Assembly: GCA_965228165.1 (NCBI GenBank)
Contig: CBDDHB010000003.1
Location: 1,240,001 to 1,304,000, forward strand
DNA: 64,000 nt
DNA from: Oleispirillum sp965228165
Lineage (GTDB): Bacteria; Pseudomonadota; Alphaproteobacteria; Rhodospirillales; Rhodospirillaceae
Reading direction: 5' to 3'
Within the stretch, counting starts at the first letter, position 1; every line of letters begins with the position of its first letter. The position numbers and the translations under genes are program-made. The notes beneath the pieces were generated by a model, which searched no databases, had not been told where the DNA came from, and worked only from the letters and a program-made list of their open reading frames with translations. Below are positions 27,831 through 37,752 of this stretch, piece by piece.

Positions 27831-28932
27831 GGATTCTGTTCCCCTTCGTCGGAGACACCATCGGCGGGAGCCACCACTCAGCGGCGCTTTTGATTGATGC
27901 CTTGCCGGAGCAAGGAGTGGAGCCGTTTTGCCTGATCCACCGCGCCGGACCGCTCGCGGAGTTCTTGCGCGAGCGTGGCATCGCGGCGGGGGAGCCGACC
28001 GGCGATCCGGTGTGGGAGGCTGACGGCGGGCCGGTGCGCAGCTTGTTTCGTCTGCTGATGGTGACGCCGTGGCTGCGGCTGCGGCGGGTGCGCCTGGATG
28101 CAGTTCATGTCAACGATGGGCGGATGGCGGTTTCCTGGAGTCTGGCCACAGCGTTGGCTGGGGTTCCTCTAGTCGTGCATCAGCGGACTCGCTTCGCACC
28201 GTCGCGCGTCGCCGCGCTGGCTCTGGGCCGGGCGAGCGCGGTGGCGGCGATCTCCGCCTATGTCCGCGACAGCCTGCCCGCCGCCGTGCGCGCCCGCGCC
28301 GACGTAATCACTAATCCCTTCGATCCGGCGGCGGAGGAGCGTGCCTCGGCACGTGCCGCCATTGCCGCCGAGTTCAACCTGGATCCTACGGTGCCGGTGC
28401 TCCTGTGTGTCGGAACCCTGCAGGAGCAGAAACGTCCCCTTGTCGCCGTCGAGGCCCTGGTGGCATTGCGGCGGCGCGGCGTGTCCGCCACCCTACTGTT
28501 CGCGGGGAGGATCGAGGGGGAGATGGCGCGCCGTATCACCGTTGAGGCTGGAGCTTATGGCGATGCGGTGCGGGTGCTTGGGTTCCGTGGTGATGTGCCC
28601 CGCCTGCTTGCCGCTGCCGACGTGCTGCTTGCCCCTGCTGTGGGCGAGGGGCACGGTCGGGCGGTGGTCGAAGCGACGCTGGCTGGAACGCCGGTGGTCG
28701 CGGCAGCCTCCGGGGGCACCTGGAAGCGGTGCGCGACGGTCGGACCGGGCTTTTGGCTCTTCCCGACGATCCCGATGCGATGGCCGCTGCCGCCACTCGT
28801 CTGCTGGACGATCCGGCGCTGGCCGGACGTCTTGCGGCCACAGCGCGTGGCGACGCCGCGACAAGATACGGCGTCGCCGCTCATGCGCGCAAGCTGGCAG
28901 AACTCTATCGTCGTGTGGTGGGGATACGATGA
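27827..28932 (+). CDS. Glycosyltransferase, GT4 family, frameshifted
   Basis: About 368 residues after correction. It starts MRILFPFVGDTIGGSHHSAA and has VLLCVGTLQEQKRPLVAVEA and APAVGEGHGRAVVEATLAGT. The frame is lost at five G (28714-28718). Six G gives VAAASGGHLEAVRDGRTGLL, the normal GT4 ending, in frame to 28932. Overlaps both neighbours by ATGA. Confidence 0.85.
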
Positions 28933-30023
28933 AGCCGGTCGCTGTGGTGATCGAAAGCATGGGCGGTGGGGGTGCCCAGCAGGTGGCGGCCGCCTTGTTG
29001 CGTCACTGGGTCTCGGCGGGTCGCGAGGTTCACCTGATTACGCTGAAGGATGCGACCGCCGATACTTTTCCCGTATCGGCGGAAGTGCGGCGGCACGTGG
29101 TAGGCGGTGTCGGTCGCGCTCCCGGTTTTCTCGGTGGCATTCGCGGCAATCTGCGTCGTCTTGCTGCGTTGCGCCGGGCGATGTGCGACAGCGGCGCTGC
29201 CACCGTGGTTTCCTTCGTCACCGCCACCAATGTTCTGGCCGTCCTTGCCTGTCTGGGGCTGGGGGTGCGTGTCGTCGTCTGCGAACGCAATGATCCCCGC
29301 CGTCAGGATGTTCCCGTCGCCTGGGCGGTCCTGCGGCGTCTGACCTATCCATGTGCCGACCTGGTCACCGCCAACAGCGAGATGGCTGCGCGCGCCTTGC
29401 GCGATCTTGGCATCTCGGACGATACGGTCTTTCTGCCCAATCCGTTGCGACGGCCTTCGTCTTCCAAGGCTGCGGACAAGCTATCTCCCCTGCTTTTGGC
29501 TGTGGGGCGCCTGCATTGGCAGAAGGGTTACGACCGCCTGTTGGCGGCCTTTGCCGAGGCGCGCCCCGGAATGCCGGGTTGGCGGCTACGCATCCTCGGC
29601 GAAGGCCCACAGCGGGCGGAACTGGAGGCACTGGCTGTGCATCTGGGCATCGCTGATGCCGTGGAGTTCGTCGGATATGCCGCCGATCCGTTCCCTCATT
29701 ACCGTGTCGCCGACGTCTTCGTCATGACATCACGTTACGAGGGGTCGCCCAACGCTCTGTGGGAGGCGGTGAGCTGTGGCGTGCCTGCTGTGGTCACAGC
29801 GAACCTGGAGGGGGCGCTGGAGGTTCTGCGCGATGGCACCAGTTGTCGGACGACCGACGAGACCGTCGGGGCGATTGCCGCCGCATTGACGGAACTTGCC
29901 GCCGATGCCACGCTGCGTCGCCACCTGGGGGAAGCCGGGCGAGTGACGGTGTCCGCCTTCGACCCCGAATGTGCCTGTGCCGCCTGGGATGCCGCCGTGT
30001 TCGCTGAGGGTGGGGAAAGATAG
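28929..30023 (+). CDS. Glycosyltransferase, GT4 family
   Basis: 364 residues, intact. IESMGGGGAQQVAAALLRH is the N-terminal glycine-rich start, LLAVGRLHWQKGYDRLLAAF the linker and MTSRYEGSPNALWEAVSCGV the C-terminal E-x7-E-type block. Overlaps the broken GT4 gene by ATGA. Last glycosyltransferase of this sub-operon before the O-acylation genes. Confidence 0.88.
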   Translation: MKPVAVVIESMGGGGAQQVAAALLRHWVSAGREVHLITLKDATADTFPVSAEVRRHVVGGVGRAPGFLGGIRGNLRRLAALRRAMCDSGAATVVSFVTATNVLAVLACLGLGVRVVVCERNDPRRQDVPVAWAVLRRLTYPCADLVTANSEMAARALRDLGISDDTVFLPNPLRRPSSSKAADKLSPLLLAVGRLHWQKGYDRLLAAFAEARPGMPGWRLRILGEGPQRAELEALAVHLGIADAVEFVGYAADPFPHYRVADVFVMTSRYEGSPNALWEAVSCGVPAVVTANLEGALEVLRDGTSCRTTDETVGAIAAALTELAADATLRRHLGEAGRVTVSAFDPECACAAWDAAVFAEGGER

Positions 30024-30040
30024 GGAAGGGGTGAAGGGAA

Positions 30041-31394
30041 ATGCCGTTTAATTCTCTTTCCTTCGTTCTGTTGCTTCTGGCGACGCGGGGTCTTGCGGTC
30101 TTGTTCGCTTGGCCGGGATATGTGTTGATTGTCGCAAGCGTCGTGTTCTATGCGGCTGCGGGCCGGTTTGATGGCATGGTTTTTCTTGCCGCCGTCTGCG
30201 TTAATTGGGTGGTGCAGATGGTTCGCCTTCCTGGGCGGTGGCGGGTCTTTGCCGCCGTCGTTGTTAACATCGGAATGGTCTTTCTGTTTAAGTATAAGTC
30301 GTTCTTTCTTGTCGGCGAGGGGACATCTGGCGGTTATATCGATGCGGCACTGCCGCTTGGGATTTCGTTTTATTGTTTTCAGGCGCTGGCCTATCACATC
30401 GACGTTTTGAAGGGGCGTTCTCGCCCGGCGACGTCGTTTCGTTCCTTTCTTCTGTTTATCTGCTTCTTCCCGCAACTGATCGCCGGGCCGATCGTCCGAG
30501 CCACGCAATTTTTGCCGCAGGTGGAGCGGGTGATTGCTGGCTCGCCGCGACGGCTTCGCTTGGTTTCCTTCGGTCTCGCACTGTGCCCTTCTTGGTTTGC
30601 TTAAGAAAGTGATCTTGGCCGATAGCATCGGCCCGTTGGCGGACACGTTTTTTAATACCCCCCAGGAAACGGCCTATCACGCATGGCAGGGGGCGTTGCT
30701 TTTCAGCTTTCAGATTTACTTTGATTTTTCCGGTTACTCGGATATCGCCGTGGGTGTGGCCTATCTTCTGGGATTGCGTCTGCCGATTAATTTCCGTACC
30801 CCCTACCTCAGTACCGGGCCGCAGGAATTCTGGCGGCGCTGGCACATCAGCCTGTCCACATGGATGCGGGATTATTTGTACATTCCAATGGGTGGTGGGC
30901 GGGGCGGTCATTTGCGTGCGGCCGCTGTGCTGCTGACGACCATGGGGCTGGCGGGGCTGTGGCATGGGGCGAATTACACGTTCGTCCTTTGGGGGGTGGG
31001 GTGGGGGCTGTATATCCTTGCCGCCCGCTTCATCCACTTGGCCTTCGTACCTGTGGCGGCGCGATGGATCCTGCATTTGGCTCTGGTGACGATTCTTTGG
31101 GTCTTCTTCCGCTCCCCGGGTTTGAACTTTGCCCTGGATTACCTTGGCACGATGCTGTCCTTTCGTGGCTGGCAGCCGCCGCCCGAGGCGGCCCCGCCTA
31201 GTTTGGTCGCCATCGGCATCGCAGGGTTGTTTCTTTTGCATGCCCTCGAGGCTCGGGCAAACGAGGCGATTTCCGCGTGGCATCTGCGGCGTTGGAACCA
31301 TCCCTACGTTCTTGGACTGATGTTGGGGCTTTGTGTGATGCTGGTGGTGTTCCCGTCTGGTGCGGCGAATCCGTTCATCTATTTCCGGTTCTAG
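30041..31394 (+). CDS. MBOAT O-acyltransferase, AlgI-like, frameshifted
   Basis: About 450 residues after removing one base. Multi-pass membrane protein. LGISFYCFQALAYHIDVLKG and CFFPQLIAGPIVRATQFL come before the break; FQIYFDFSGYSDIAVGVAYL, EFWRRWHISLSTWMRDYLYI and GLWHGANYTFVLWG (catalytic His) come after it. The break is near 30584, where an extra T separates GLAL from ALLGLLKKV; this is not a long homopolymer. The family O-acetylates exported polysaccharide (AlgI, DltB, PatA). The next gene is probably its partner. Confidence 0.86.
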
Positions 31395-31405
31395 GGAGGG
31401 ATGAT

Positions 31406-32605
31406 TTGAGACGGCCTCACGCGTCCTTCCGTGCTGCCCTTGCCTTGATGGTGGGGGTTGCGACGTCCGTCGTCGTACTGGAGGTGGCGCTCCAGACCAT
31501 TGAAGCGACGCCGTTGTGGCGGGTGTTGCCATTGGTGGAGCCGATTTTGGGCTTGGCCGATGCCGATACCGGCTATGCCTTCGTTCCCGGTGCGGACGGC
31601 ATTTGGACGCGGGAGAACCGGGCGCTTGTTCACATCAATTCTCTGGGAACGCGCAATCCGGAAATGCCGCGCGAAAAACCTGCGGGGACGACGCGTGTCG
31701 GCGTGACCGGGGATTCTCTCGTCGAGGCCTTGCAGGTGGACCAGTCCGCGACCTTTCTGGCGCAGGCCGAGGCTAGGTTGAATGCCGCGGGGTATCCCGC
31801 CCAGATTCTTAACCTCGCCATGTCGGGGAATGGCCCGCTGCGGCAGTTGGTCCGTCTCGAGAAGATGGCACCGGGTCTGGACCTGGATTTGTCGGTGGCG
31901 TTCCTTTCCGCCCCGGATTTCCTGACCGGGGAACTGCTCGACGACGGAAAGAACCCAGGCTACGTTCCGGACGGGGCTGGCGGATTGACGCGGGGCTATG
32001 CCTTCCGCAATCGCTTCGCGGTGCGCGCGATGAAGACATGGTATGGCCGCGAACTGCTGGAGTTGATCCGCCATTCGGTGGTTGTCCGCATGCTGTATCT
32101 GTGGAGTCGGGAGCCGTTGGAGGCGCGGCTCGGCCTTCCCGCGACGGCGGTCGCGTGGCCTTCGAAGCCTTCGCAGGTCTCATGCGGGCAGGGTATGATG
32201 GCGCGTCTTCGCCGCCTGTGGCATGATCGCCAACCGATGCTCAATTGGCTGACTGTGGAAAAGGTTCTTGATGAATTCGCCGCCGTTCAGGCGGCCCAGG
32301 GTTTTCCTGTGCTTCTTGTCGTGGACCATCTTCCTCTCCCCGCACCGGATTGCCCCGAGGAAGTGGTGCAACGGGCCGAGTTGGTGGAGATGGTGCGGCG
32401 CGACGTGGAACGGCGCGGTATGGGATTCGTCGATTGGCGTTCGCACCTTGCGGAAGTGGCGGCGGTTGAAGGCGTAGAATTGCGTATGCTGACCGGCTTC
32501 GGTTCGCAGCGTGGGCGTGGGGGGCACCTCAATCACTTGGGGCATGATATCTATGCTCGGGAACTGACAAGGATGCTGCCGCCTTATCTCGCGGCGCGGA
32601 AATAG
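31406..32605 (+). CDS. SGNH/AlgJ-AlgX-like periplasmic acetylation partner
   Basis: 399 residues from TTG 31406, chosen for GGGAGGG (31394-31400) just upstream; the frame is open further upstream inside the MBOAT gene. The N-terminal hydrophobic segment FRAALALMVGVATSVVVLEV is a signal anchor. RVGVTGDSLVEALQVDQSAT is the GDS block of SGNH hydrolases, and GGHLNHLGHDIYARE near the end supplies the His. Likely works with the upstream MBOAT in O-acylation. Confidence 0.72.
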   Translation: MRRPHASFRAALALMVGVATSVVVLEVALQTIEATPLWRVLPLVEPILGLADADTGYAFVPGADGIWTRENRALVHINSLGTRNPEMPREKPAGTTRVGVTGDSLVEALQVDQSATFLAQAEARLNAAGYPAQILNLAMSGNGPLRQLVRLEKMAPGLDLDLSVAFLSAPDFLTGELLDDGKNPGYVPDGAGGLTRGYAFRNRFAVRAMKTWYGRELLELIRHSVVVRMLYLWSREPLEARLGLPATAVAWPSKPSQVSCGQGMMARLRRLWHDRQPMLNWLTVEKVLDEFAAVQAAQGFPVLLVVDHLPLPAPDCPEEVVQRAELVEMVRRDVERRGMGFVDWRSHLAEVAAVEGVELRMLTGFGSQRGRGGHLNHLGHDIYARELTRMLPPYLAARK

Positions 32606-32715
32606 GGAGGCTCGCGTGGCGTTGCTCGGCGATAATGGGACAGTCCAATGTGTGCGCTACGCCTGTTTAAGTCGGCTTGATTTTTCGCTCTTCTGACGCA
32701 GAGATTTCATCAGGG

Positions 32716-34233
32716 ATGCTGTTTCAGTCTCCGCTCTTTATGTTCGTTTTCCTGCCGGTTGTGCTGGTTGGATTTGCCGTTGCCGCCCGTCTGGGTGGGC
32801 GGACGGCGAACATGGTGTGGCTGTCGGCGGTCTCGCTGGCGTTCTACGCCTATTGGGATGTGGGCAACCTTTTGGTTCTGGGCGCCTCGGTCCTATTCAA
32901 TTTCATCGTTGGCAACCTGTTGCAGTCATCCCAGGGGAAGGGACGGCTGGGGCGGGCGTTGATGACGGTCGCCGTGGTGGCGAATTTGGTGGGTCTAGCT
33001 TATTTCAAATTCAGCGGCTTCTTCAACGACATGGCAGCGCGGTTGTTCGGTGGTCCCGGCGGTTCGGTGGTGTTGCCGCTGGCCGTATCCTTTTTCACGT
33101 TTCACCAGATATCTTATCTTCTGGATATCTGGTTCGGTCGCGTTAGAGCGGCGTCCTCCTTCCTGGAGTACCTTCTTTACGTCACGTTTTTTCCACAGCT
33201 GCTGTCAGGTCCGATTGTGCGGTATCGCGAATTGCAGCCGCAGTTCGCCCAGGCGCTGTCCCGAGGGTTGAGAGGACGCGACCTACTGGTCGGCTTGGCG
33301 ATTTTTTCCATCGGGTTGTTCAAGAAGGCGGTGATCGCGGACAGCGTTTCGCCATATGTCGATACTGTCTACGCCGCAGCAATGGCAGGGGAACAGATTG
33401 GCCCGGCGGCGGCCTGGTCTTCGGTTTTCCTTTTTACCTTTCAGGTATACTTTGGCTTTTCCGGCTATACAGACATGGCGCTTGGTCTGGCGAGAATGCT
33501 GGGTATGCGGCTGCCGATCAACTTCGATTCGCCGCTCAAGGCAGTCAGCATCATCGATCTGTGGCGCCGGTGGCATATGTCCTTGACGCGTTTTTTTGCC
33601 GATTACGTATATACGCCGATCAGCCTGTGGGCTCACCGCCGTTCTATCGAATGGGGGCTGAAGGGCGAGGCTGCCTTCATCTTCTCCACCGTTCTGCCGG
33701 TTCTGTTTGTTTTCGTCCTTATCGGCGTCTGGCACGGAACTGGCTGGACCTTCGTGGTATTCGGCCTCGTCCAGGGGGCGCTGATGGTGGTTGCCATGTT
33801 CTGGCAGCGGGCGAGGGGAAGCCGGAAGTTTCACGGTCGGGTGGTGACCGCTGTTCTGACGCTGGTGACGTTCGGCGCCTTTTCCTTGTCCCTGATCTTC
33901 TTTCGCGCCCAGTCCATGGAACAGGCGATGGCGGTAATCGCTGCGCTACGGCCCTGGAGTGGTGTTTCGCTTTTCCAGGCGGGGCTGCAACGGCAGGCAA
34001 AGGACGCGTTCGTCCTAATCGCGCAATTGTATCTCTTTGTCGTCCTGTTGCCCAACACGCAGGAGATCATGAAGAGGTATCGTCCGGCGCTTCTGGTCGG
34101 TGGGCAGCGCCTTCGAGCCGTGCGTCCGCGTTGGCGCATGGGGTTCGCCGGGGGCCTGTTCGTGGGCCTGATCATGCTGGTCTCGGTCCTCGTGCTGCGA
34201 GGAGCGTCCGAATTCATTTATTTTCAGTTCTAG
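32716..34233 (+). CDS. MBOAT O-acyltransferase, AlgI-like (second copy)
   Basis: 505 residues, many membrane segments. MLFQSPLFMFVFLPVVLVGF is the usual AlgI-type start. SFFTFHQISYLLDIWFGRVR, FFPQLLSGPIVRYREL, FQVYFGFSGYTDMALGLARM, LWRRWHMSLTRFFADYVYTP and LIGVWHGTGWTFVVFG (catalytic His) follow. Start ATG 32716 chosen over 32677 by homology. Intact, unlike the MBOAT at 30041. Confidence 0.88.
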   Translation: MLFQSPLFMFVFLPVVLVGFAVAARLGGRTANMVWLSAVSLAFYAYWDVGNLLVLGASVLFNFIVGNLLQSSQGKGRLGRALMTVAVVANLVGLAYFKFSGFFNDMAARLFGGPGGSVVLPLAVSFFTFHQISYLLDIWFGRVRAASSFLEYLLYVTFFPQLLSGPIVRYRELQPQFAQALSRGLRGRDLLVGLAIFSIGLFKKAVIADSVSPYVDTVYAAAMAGEQIGPAAAWSSVFLFTFQVYFGFSGYTDMALGLARMLGMRLPINFDSPLKAVSIIDLWRRWHMSLTRFFADYVYTPISLWAHRRSIEWGLKGEAAFIFSTVLPVLFVFVLIGVWHGTGWTFVVFGLVQGALMVVAMFWQRARGSRKFHGRVVTAVLTLVTFGAFSLSLIFFRAQSMEQAMAVIAALRPWSGVSLFQAGLQRQAKDAFVLIAQLYLFVVLLPNTQEIMKRYRPALLVGGQRLRAVRPRWRMGFAGGLFVGLIMLVSVLVLRGASEFIYFQF

Positions 34234-34236
34234 AAC

Positions 34237-35238
34237 ATGCGCCACGCCACTCGGAAATTCGTTTTCGGCCTGCTTCTGCCCTTTCTACTGTATCTCGGCG
34301 GTGCGGTGTTGCTGGACCCGGTCGGCTTGCTGGGTGCGCCACTGATCGGCGAGAGATCCTTCAACTCCATGCAGATCAAGGAGGAGATCGTCGAAGGTTT
34401 GCGCCCGAGGAGCTATAACGGTCTTATCCTGGGAACGTCGAGCCTGATGACGATCGATTCTACCGCGCTGGAGAAGCGGACGGGCCTGCATGTCTTCAAC
34501 TACAGCCTGTTCAACTCGCGACCGCATCAAGCTCTGGCGGCGTATCGGCACTTCAAGGCGCGCAATGGCGTGCCGGGCTATGTTTTCGTCGGAGTCGATT
34601 TCTTTGCCTACAACGACGGGATGGCGGCGCAGGAAGACATTCGCATGACACGTTATGTGCGCCGCTACGACAAGGACGGCGGCGACATCCTCGAATACGT
34701 CCGAACCGTTGGTCGCGTCCTGTTTTCGGTCGATACCGCCCGGCTTCTCCTCAACAGGCTCGAAGGCATCGCACAACGATGCGAACCCGCCCGACGCATC
34801 GATGCGAACGGCGAGTTGATCTACATAGCGGTTGATCGCTTGATCGCCGAAGGCCGGTTTGATTTTGAGAAGGCCATGCGAAAATCCTCGCGAACGGATA
34901 CACCATTCTATACTTCCTATCGGTCTTTCTCCGAGAGTCTGCGTGATTTGCGCCGATTGACCGACGAGATGCGGCGTGACGGTGTCGATTATACAATCGT
35001 ATTGCCAGCGCTTTATCGTGACTATGACCTTAATCTTAGGAAGCTATCTCTGTATGAAGATTTTTACGTCCAGATTAAGGATATCTATGGAGAAGCCGTG
35101 GTTGATTGGCGGGATGCTCCCGGAACCGATGACGCATCGAATTTCATAGATGCCCGGCATATCCGCAGGGTTTACTCGCGTCGGTTGGTGGATCGCTTCC
35201 GGCGTTTTACGTTTGGTGCTGATCCCCTTGGGGATTGA
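34237..35238 (+). CDS. SGNH-like membrane-anchored partner of MBOAT
   Basis: 333 residues starting three bases after the MBOAT stop. The N-terminal FVFGLLLPFLLYLGGAVLLD is a signal anchor. LILGTSSLMTIDSTALEKRT contains a GTSS block like the GxS of DltD/AlgJ-type proteins, and FIDARHIRRVYSRRL near the end offers the His. Family role: periplasmic step of polysaccharide O-acylation. Specific acyl group unknown. Confidence 0.65.
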   Translation: MRHATRKFVFGLLLPFLLYLGGAVLLDPVGLLGAPLIGERSFNSMQIKEEIVEGLRPRSYNGLILGTSSLMTIDSTALEKRTGLHVFNYSLFNSRPHQALAAYRHFKARNGVPGYVFVGVDFFAYNDGMAAQEDIRMTRYVRRYDKDGGDILEYVRTVGRVLFSVDTARLLLNRLEGIAQRCEPARRIDANGELIYIAVDRLIAEGRFDFEKAMRKSSRTDTPFYTSYRSFSESLRDLRRLTDEMRRDGVDYTIVLPALYRDYDLNLRKLSLYEDFYVQIKDIYGEAVVDWRDAPGTDDASNFIDARHIRRVYSRRLVDRFRRFTFGADPLGD

Positions 35239-35506
35239 TTTATCCTGTTTCTTCGGTTCCGGCTTGCACAACCCCTTAGGCTTGCATACCTTGGCTCGGT
35301 CATTCTGATGTGCGGACTCTGTGGGCGATGGCTCCGGTCGCGCACGGGATGGAAGGGGTTTCGCCGACGCGGAGAGAGTGGGTGCTAAGCCAGGATACGG
35401 AGACGCGGGCCATCTGTGGAGAACCGATAAGCGTTCTGGTGGTGACGAAGAGTCTCGATATCGGTGGGACGGAGCGGCACCTGCTGCAAGTTTTGTCGCG
35501 ACTGGA

Positions 35507-35510
35507 CCTG
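35507..35510 (+). repeat. IS target-site duplication, left copy
   Basis: CCTG immediately before the left terminal repeat; an identical CCTG follows the right end. Four bases fits the IS407 branch of the IS3 family. Confidence 0.9.
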
Positions 35511-35590
35511 TGACGTGCCCCCGCTAAATCGGACCGAAAACATCTGGAATTTTCCAGTTATGATCCCCTGGCCGGGAGAAGGAGAATCCG

Positions 35591-35857
35591 ATGAAGACGT
35601 CGAAGTTCAGCGAGGCCCAGATCGCGTTCATTCTGAAGCAAGCGGAAGACGGCATCCCGATCACGGAGGTTTGCCGCAAGGCCGGTATCGCCGAGGCGAC
35701 CTTTTACAACTGGCGCAAACGCTACGCGGGGTTGATGCCCACCGAGGTCAAGCGCTTGCGGCAGCTTGAGGAGGAGAACGCCAAACTCAAGCGGATCGTG
35801 GCGGACCTCAGCCTGGACAAGGCGATGCTCCAGGACGTTCTCGCAAAAAAGCTCTGA
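35591..35857 (+). CDS. IS3-family transposase OrfA
   Basis: 88 residues: helix-turn-helix KFSEAQIAFILKQAEDGIPI plus CRKAGIAEATFYNWRKRY, then a leucine-zipper-like EEENAKLKRIVADLSLDKAM. Typical IS407-branch OrfA (DNA binding). GGAGAAGGAG precedes the ATG. It ends at AAAAAAG-CTC-TGA, placing a slippery site at its 3' end. Confidence 0.93.
   Translation: MKTSKFSEAQIAFILKQAEDGIPITEVCRKAGIAEATFYNWRKRYAGLMPTEVKRLRQLEEENAKLKRIVADLSLDKAMLQDVLAKKL
35845..35851 (+). promoter_or_regulatory. Programmed -1 frameshift site A AAA AAG
   Basis: AAAAAAG just before the OrfA stop is the classic IS3-family slippery heptamer. A -1 shift continues into the OrfB frame (KALRPARKRRLVDEVRETWQ), giving the OrfAB transposase. 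Confidence 0.8.
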
Positions 35858-35889
35858 GGCCTGCCCGCAAACGTCGGCTTGTCGATGAG

Positions 35890-36689
35890 GTGCGAGAGAC
35901 CTGGCAGGTATCGGTCCGCAAGGCCTGTTCTGCTCTGCAGGTCGATCGCTCCCTCTACACTTACAAGCCCAAGCATCGCGAGCAGGCCGATCTCAAGCTG
36001 CGAATCCGACAGATCCGCGAGACGCGGGTCCGCTACGGCTACCGGCGCGTCCATGTTCTTCTCTGCCGGGAGGGTTGGAAGGTGAACGCGAAGAAGGTCT
36101 ATCGGCTTTACACGGAGATGGGGCTGCAACTGCGGAACAAGACGCCGAAGCGGCGGGTCAAGGCGCGGCTCCGTGACGACGGACGAGCGCCACCAGGACC
36201 AATCAGGTTTGGGCGATGGACTTTGTCCAGGACCAGCTCGCCACGGGCCGCAAGATCCGTATCCTGACGATCGTGGATACCTTTTCGCGGTTCTCCCCGG
36301 CGGTCGATCCCCGATTCAGCTACCGAGGCGAAGACGTGGTGCAAACGCTTGAACGTATCTGCGCGAAGGTCGGCTATCCCCAATCGATCCGTGTCGACCA
36401 GGGGTCTGAGTTCGTGTCCCGCGACCTCGACCTGTGGGCTTATCAGAAGGATGTCGTCCTCGACTTCTCCCGCCCGGGCAAGCCGACGGACAACGCCTTT
36501 ATCGAATCGTTCAATGGCAAGTTCCGAGCGGAATGCCTGAACACCCACTGGTTCATGAGCCTTGACGACGCCCGGCTGAAAATGGCGGAATGGCTCCAGG
36601 ACTACAACGAAGTTCGTCCGCACAGCGCCATCGGCAACAAGCCCCCGATATCGCTGCTCACCTGCTCAGACGCATCCGGCCCGTTCTGA
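35890..36689 (+). CDS. IS3-family transposase OrfB, frameshifted
   Basis: DDE integrase domain of about 266 residues after correction. The N-terminal part has LYTYKPKHREQADLKLRIRQ and TRVRYGYRRVHVLLCREGW. A one-base loss near 36178-36182 breaks the frame; one more C gives KARLRDDRTSATRTNQVWAM. The catalytic residues lie downstream: VWAMDFV (D), RVDQGSEFVS (D) and NAFIESFNGKFRAE (E). The domain would be fused to OrfA by -1 frameshifting. Confidence 0.9.
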
Positions 36690-36719
36690 GCAGAAATACC
36701 CCGGAAAAGCCCGGATGCC

Positions 36720-36744
36720 CGGTCCAAATTCGGGGTGCACGTCA
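36720..36744 (-). repeat. IS right terminal inverted repeat
   Basis: Reads TGACGTGCACCCCGAATT on the minus strand; pairs with the left end at 35511. The next bases, 36745-36748, are CCTG, the second copy of the target duplication. Confidence 0.88.
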
Positions 36745-37752
36745 CCTGGAACGGTTCCTCATCTCGGTAATGGTTCTGCGGCAGGGCGGCTGTCTGGAGG
36801 AGAAATTCCGCGCAGCAGGTATACAGGTGTTTTCCCCTCCGGATTGTCTTTCGGTTTGGGCTGCGCGGTTGTGGGCTGTTGCGCGTTTGTCTTCGCTGAT
36901 GCTGGAAAATCGGCGCAGGATCGTCCACTTCTTTCTCCCCGAACCCTATGCGATCGGCGGCTTGTGCGGAGTTCTGACTGCTCACCCGAAAATGCTGATG
37001 AGTCGCAGAAGCCTGAATCTGTACCAAATGAACCATCCCCGGATTGCCGTGTTGGAAAAGCGCTTGCATCGCCGTATGCGGCATATCGTTGGCAACTCGA
37101 AGGCGGTTCTGAGCGATTTGGAGCAGGAGGGCGTCGCCCCTTCGCGGTTGCGGTTGATTTACAACGGCACGGAAGGGGCGAATTCCGAGAGTGGAGGCGG
37201 GCTGGTTCGCAAGGATATCGGCCTGGGTGAGGATGACGTCGTCGCGGTGATGGTTGCCACCCTGATCCACTATAAGGGTCAGGCAGATCTGATCGACGCG
37301 CTGGCCGAACTGTCCGCTCGCATGCCGAAGCTGAAAGTGATCCTGGTCGGTCGTGATGATGGCATGGAAGGCCGTCTGGTTGCCCGCGCCGTGCGGCTCG
37401 ATATCAGGGATCGTATCGTTTTTCTGGGGGAGCGGCATGACGTGGCTGACGTTCTGGCGCTGGCCGACATCGGCGTGCTGTGCTCCCATCAGGAGGGGTT
37501 TTCCAACAGCTTGCTCGAAAGCATGGTCGCCGGTTTGCCGATGGTAGTGACGGCAGTCGGCGGGAATGTCGAGGCGGTTCTGGACGGAGAAACTGGCTTT
37601 GTGGTGCCGCCTCATTCCCCCGAGGCACTGGCCACCGCGTTGGAAAGGCTTGCCTGCGATCCCGAGTTGCGGGCGGCGATGGGCGCGGCGGGACGGCAGA
37701 GGGTCAAAGAAAGGTTCTCTCTGGATACTTGCGTGAGGGCCTATGCCGATCT

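Larger units (their letters stand above)
35511..36744 (+). mobile_element. IS3-family insertion sequence (IS407-like)
   Basis: 1,234 bases. Left terminal repeat begins TGACGTGCCCCCGC (35511); the right end, read on the minus strand from 36744, begins TGACGTGCACCCCG. The repeats match at about 20 of 25 positions. It is flanked by CCTG duplications and carries orfA and orfB with a -1 frameshift site between. It interrupts a glycosyltransferase gene. orfB carries a one-base deletion, so this copy is probably unable to move by itself. Confidence 0.95.
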
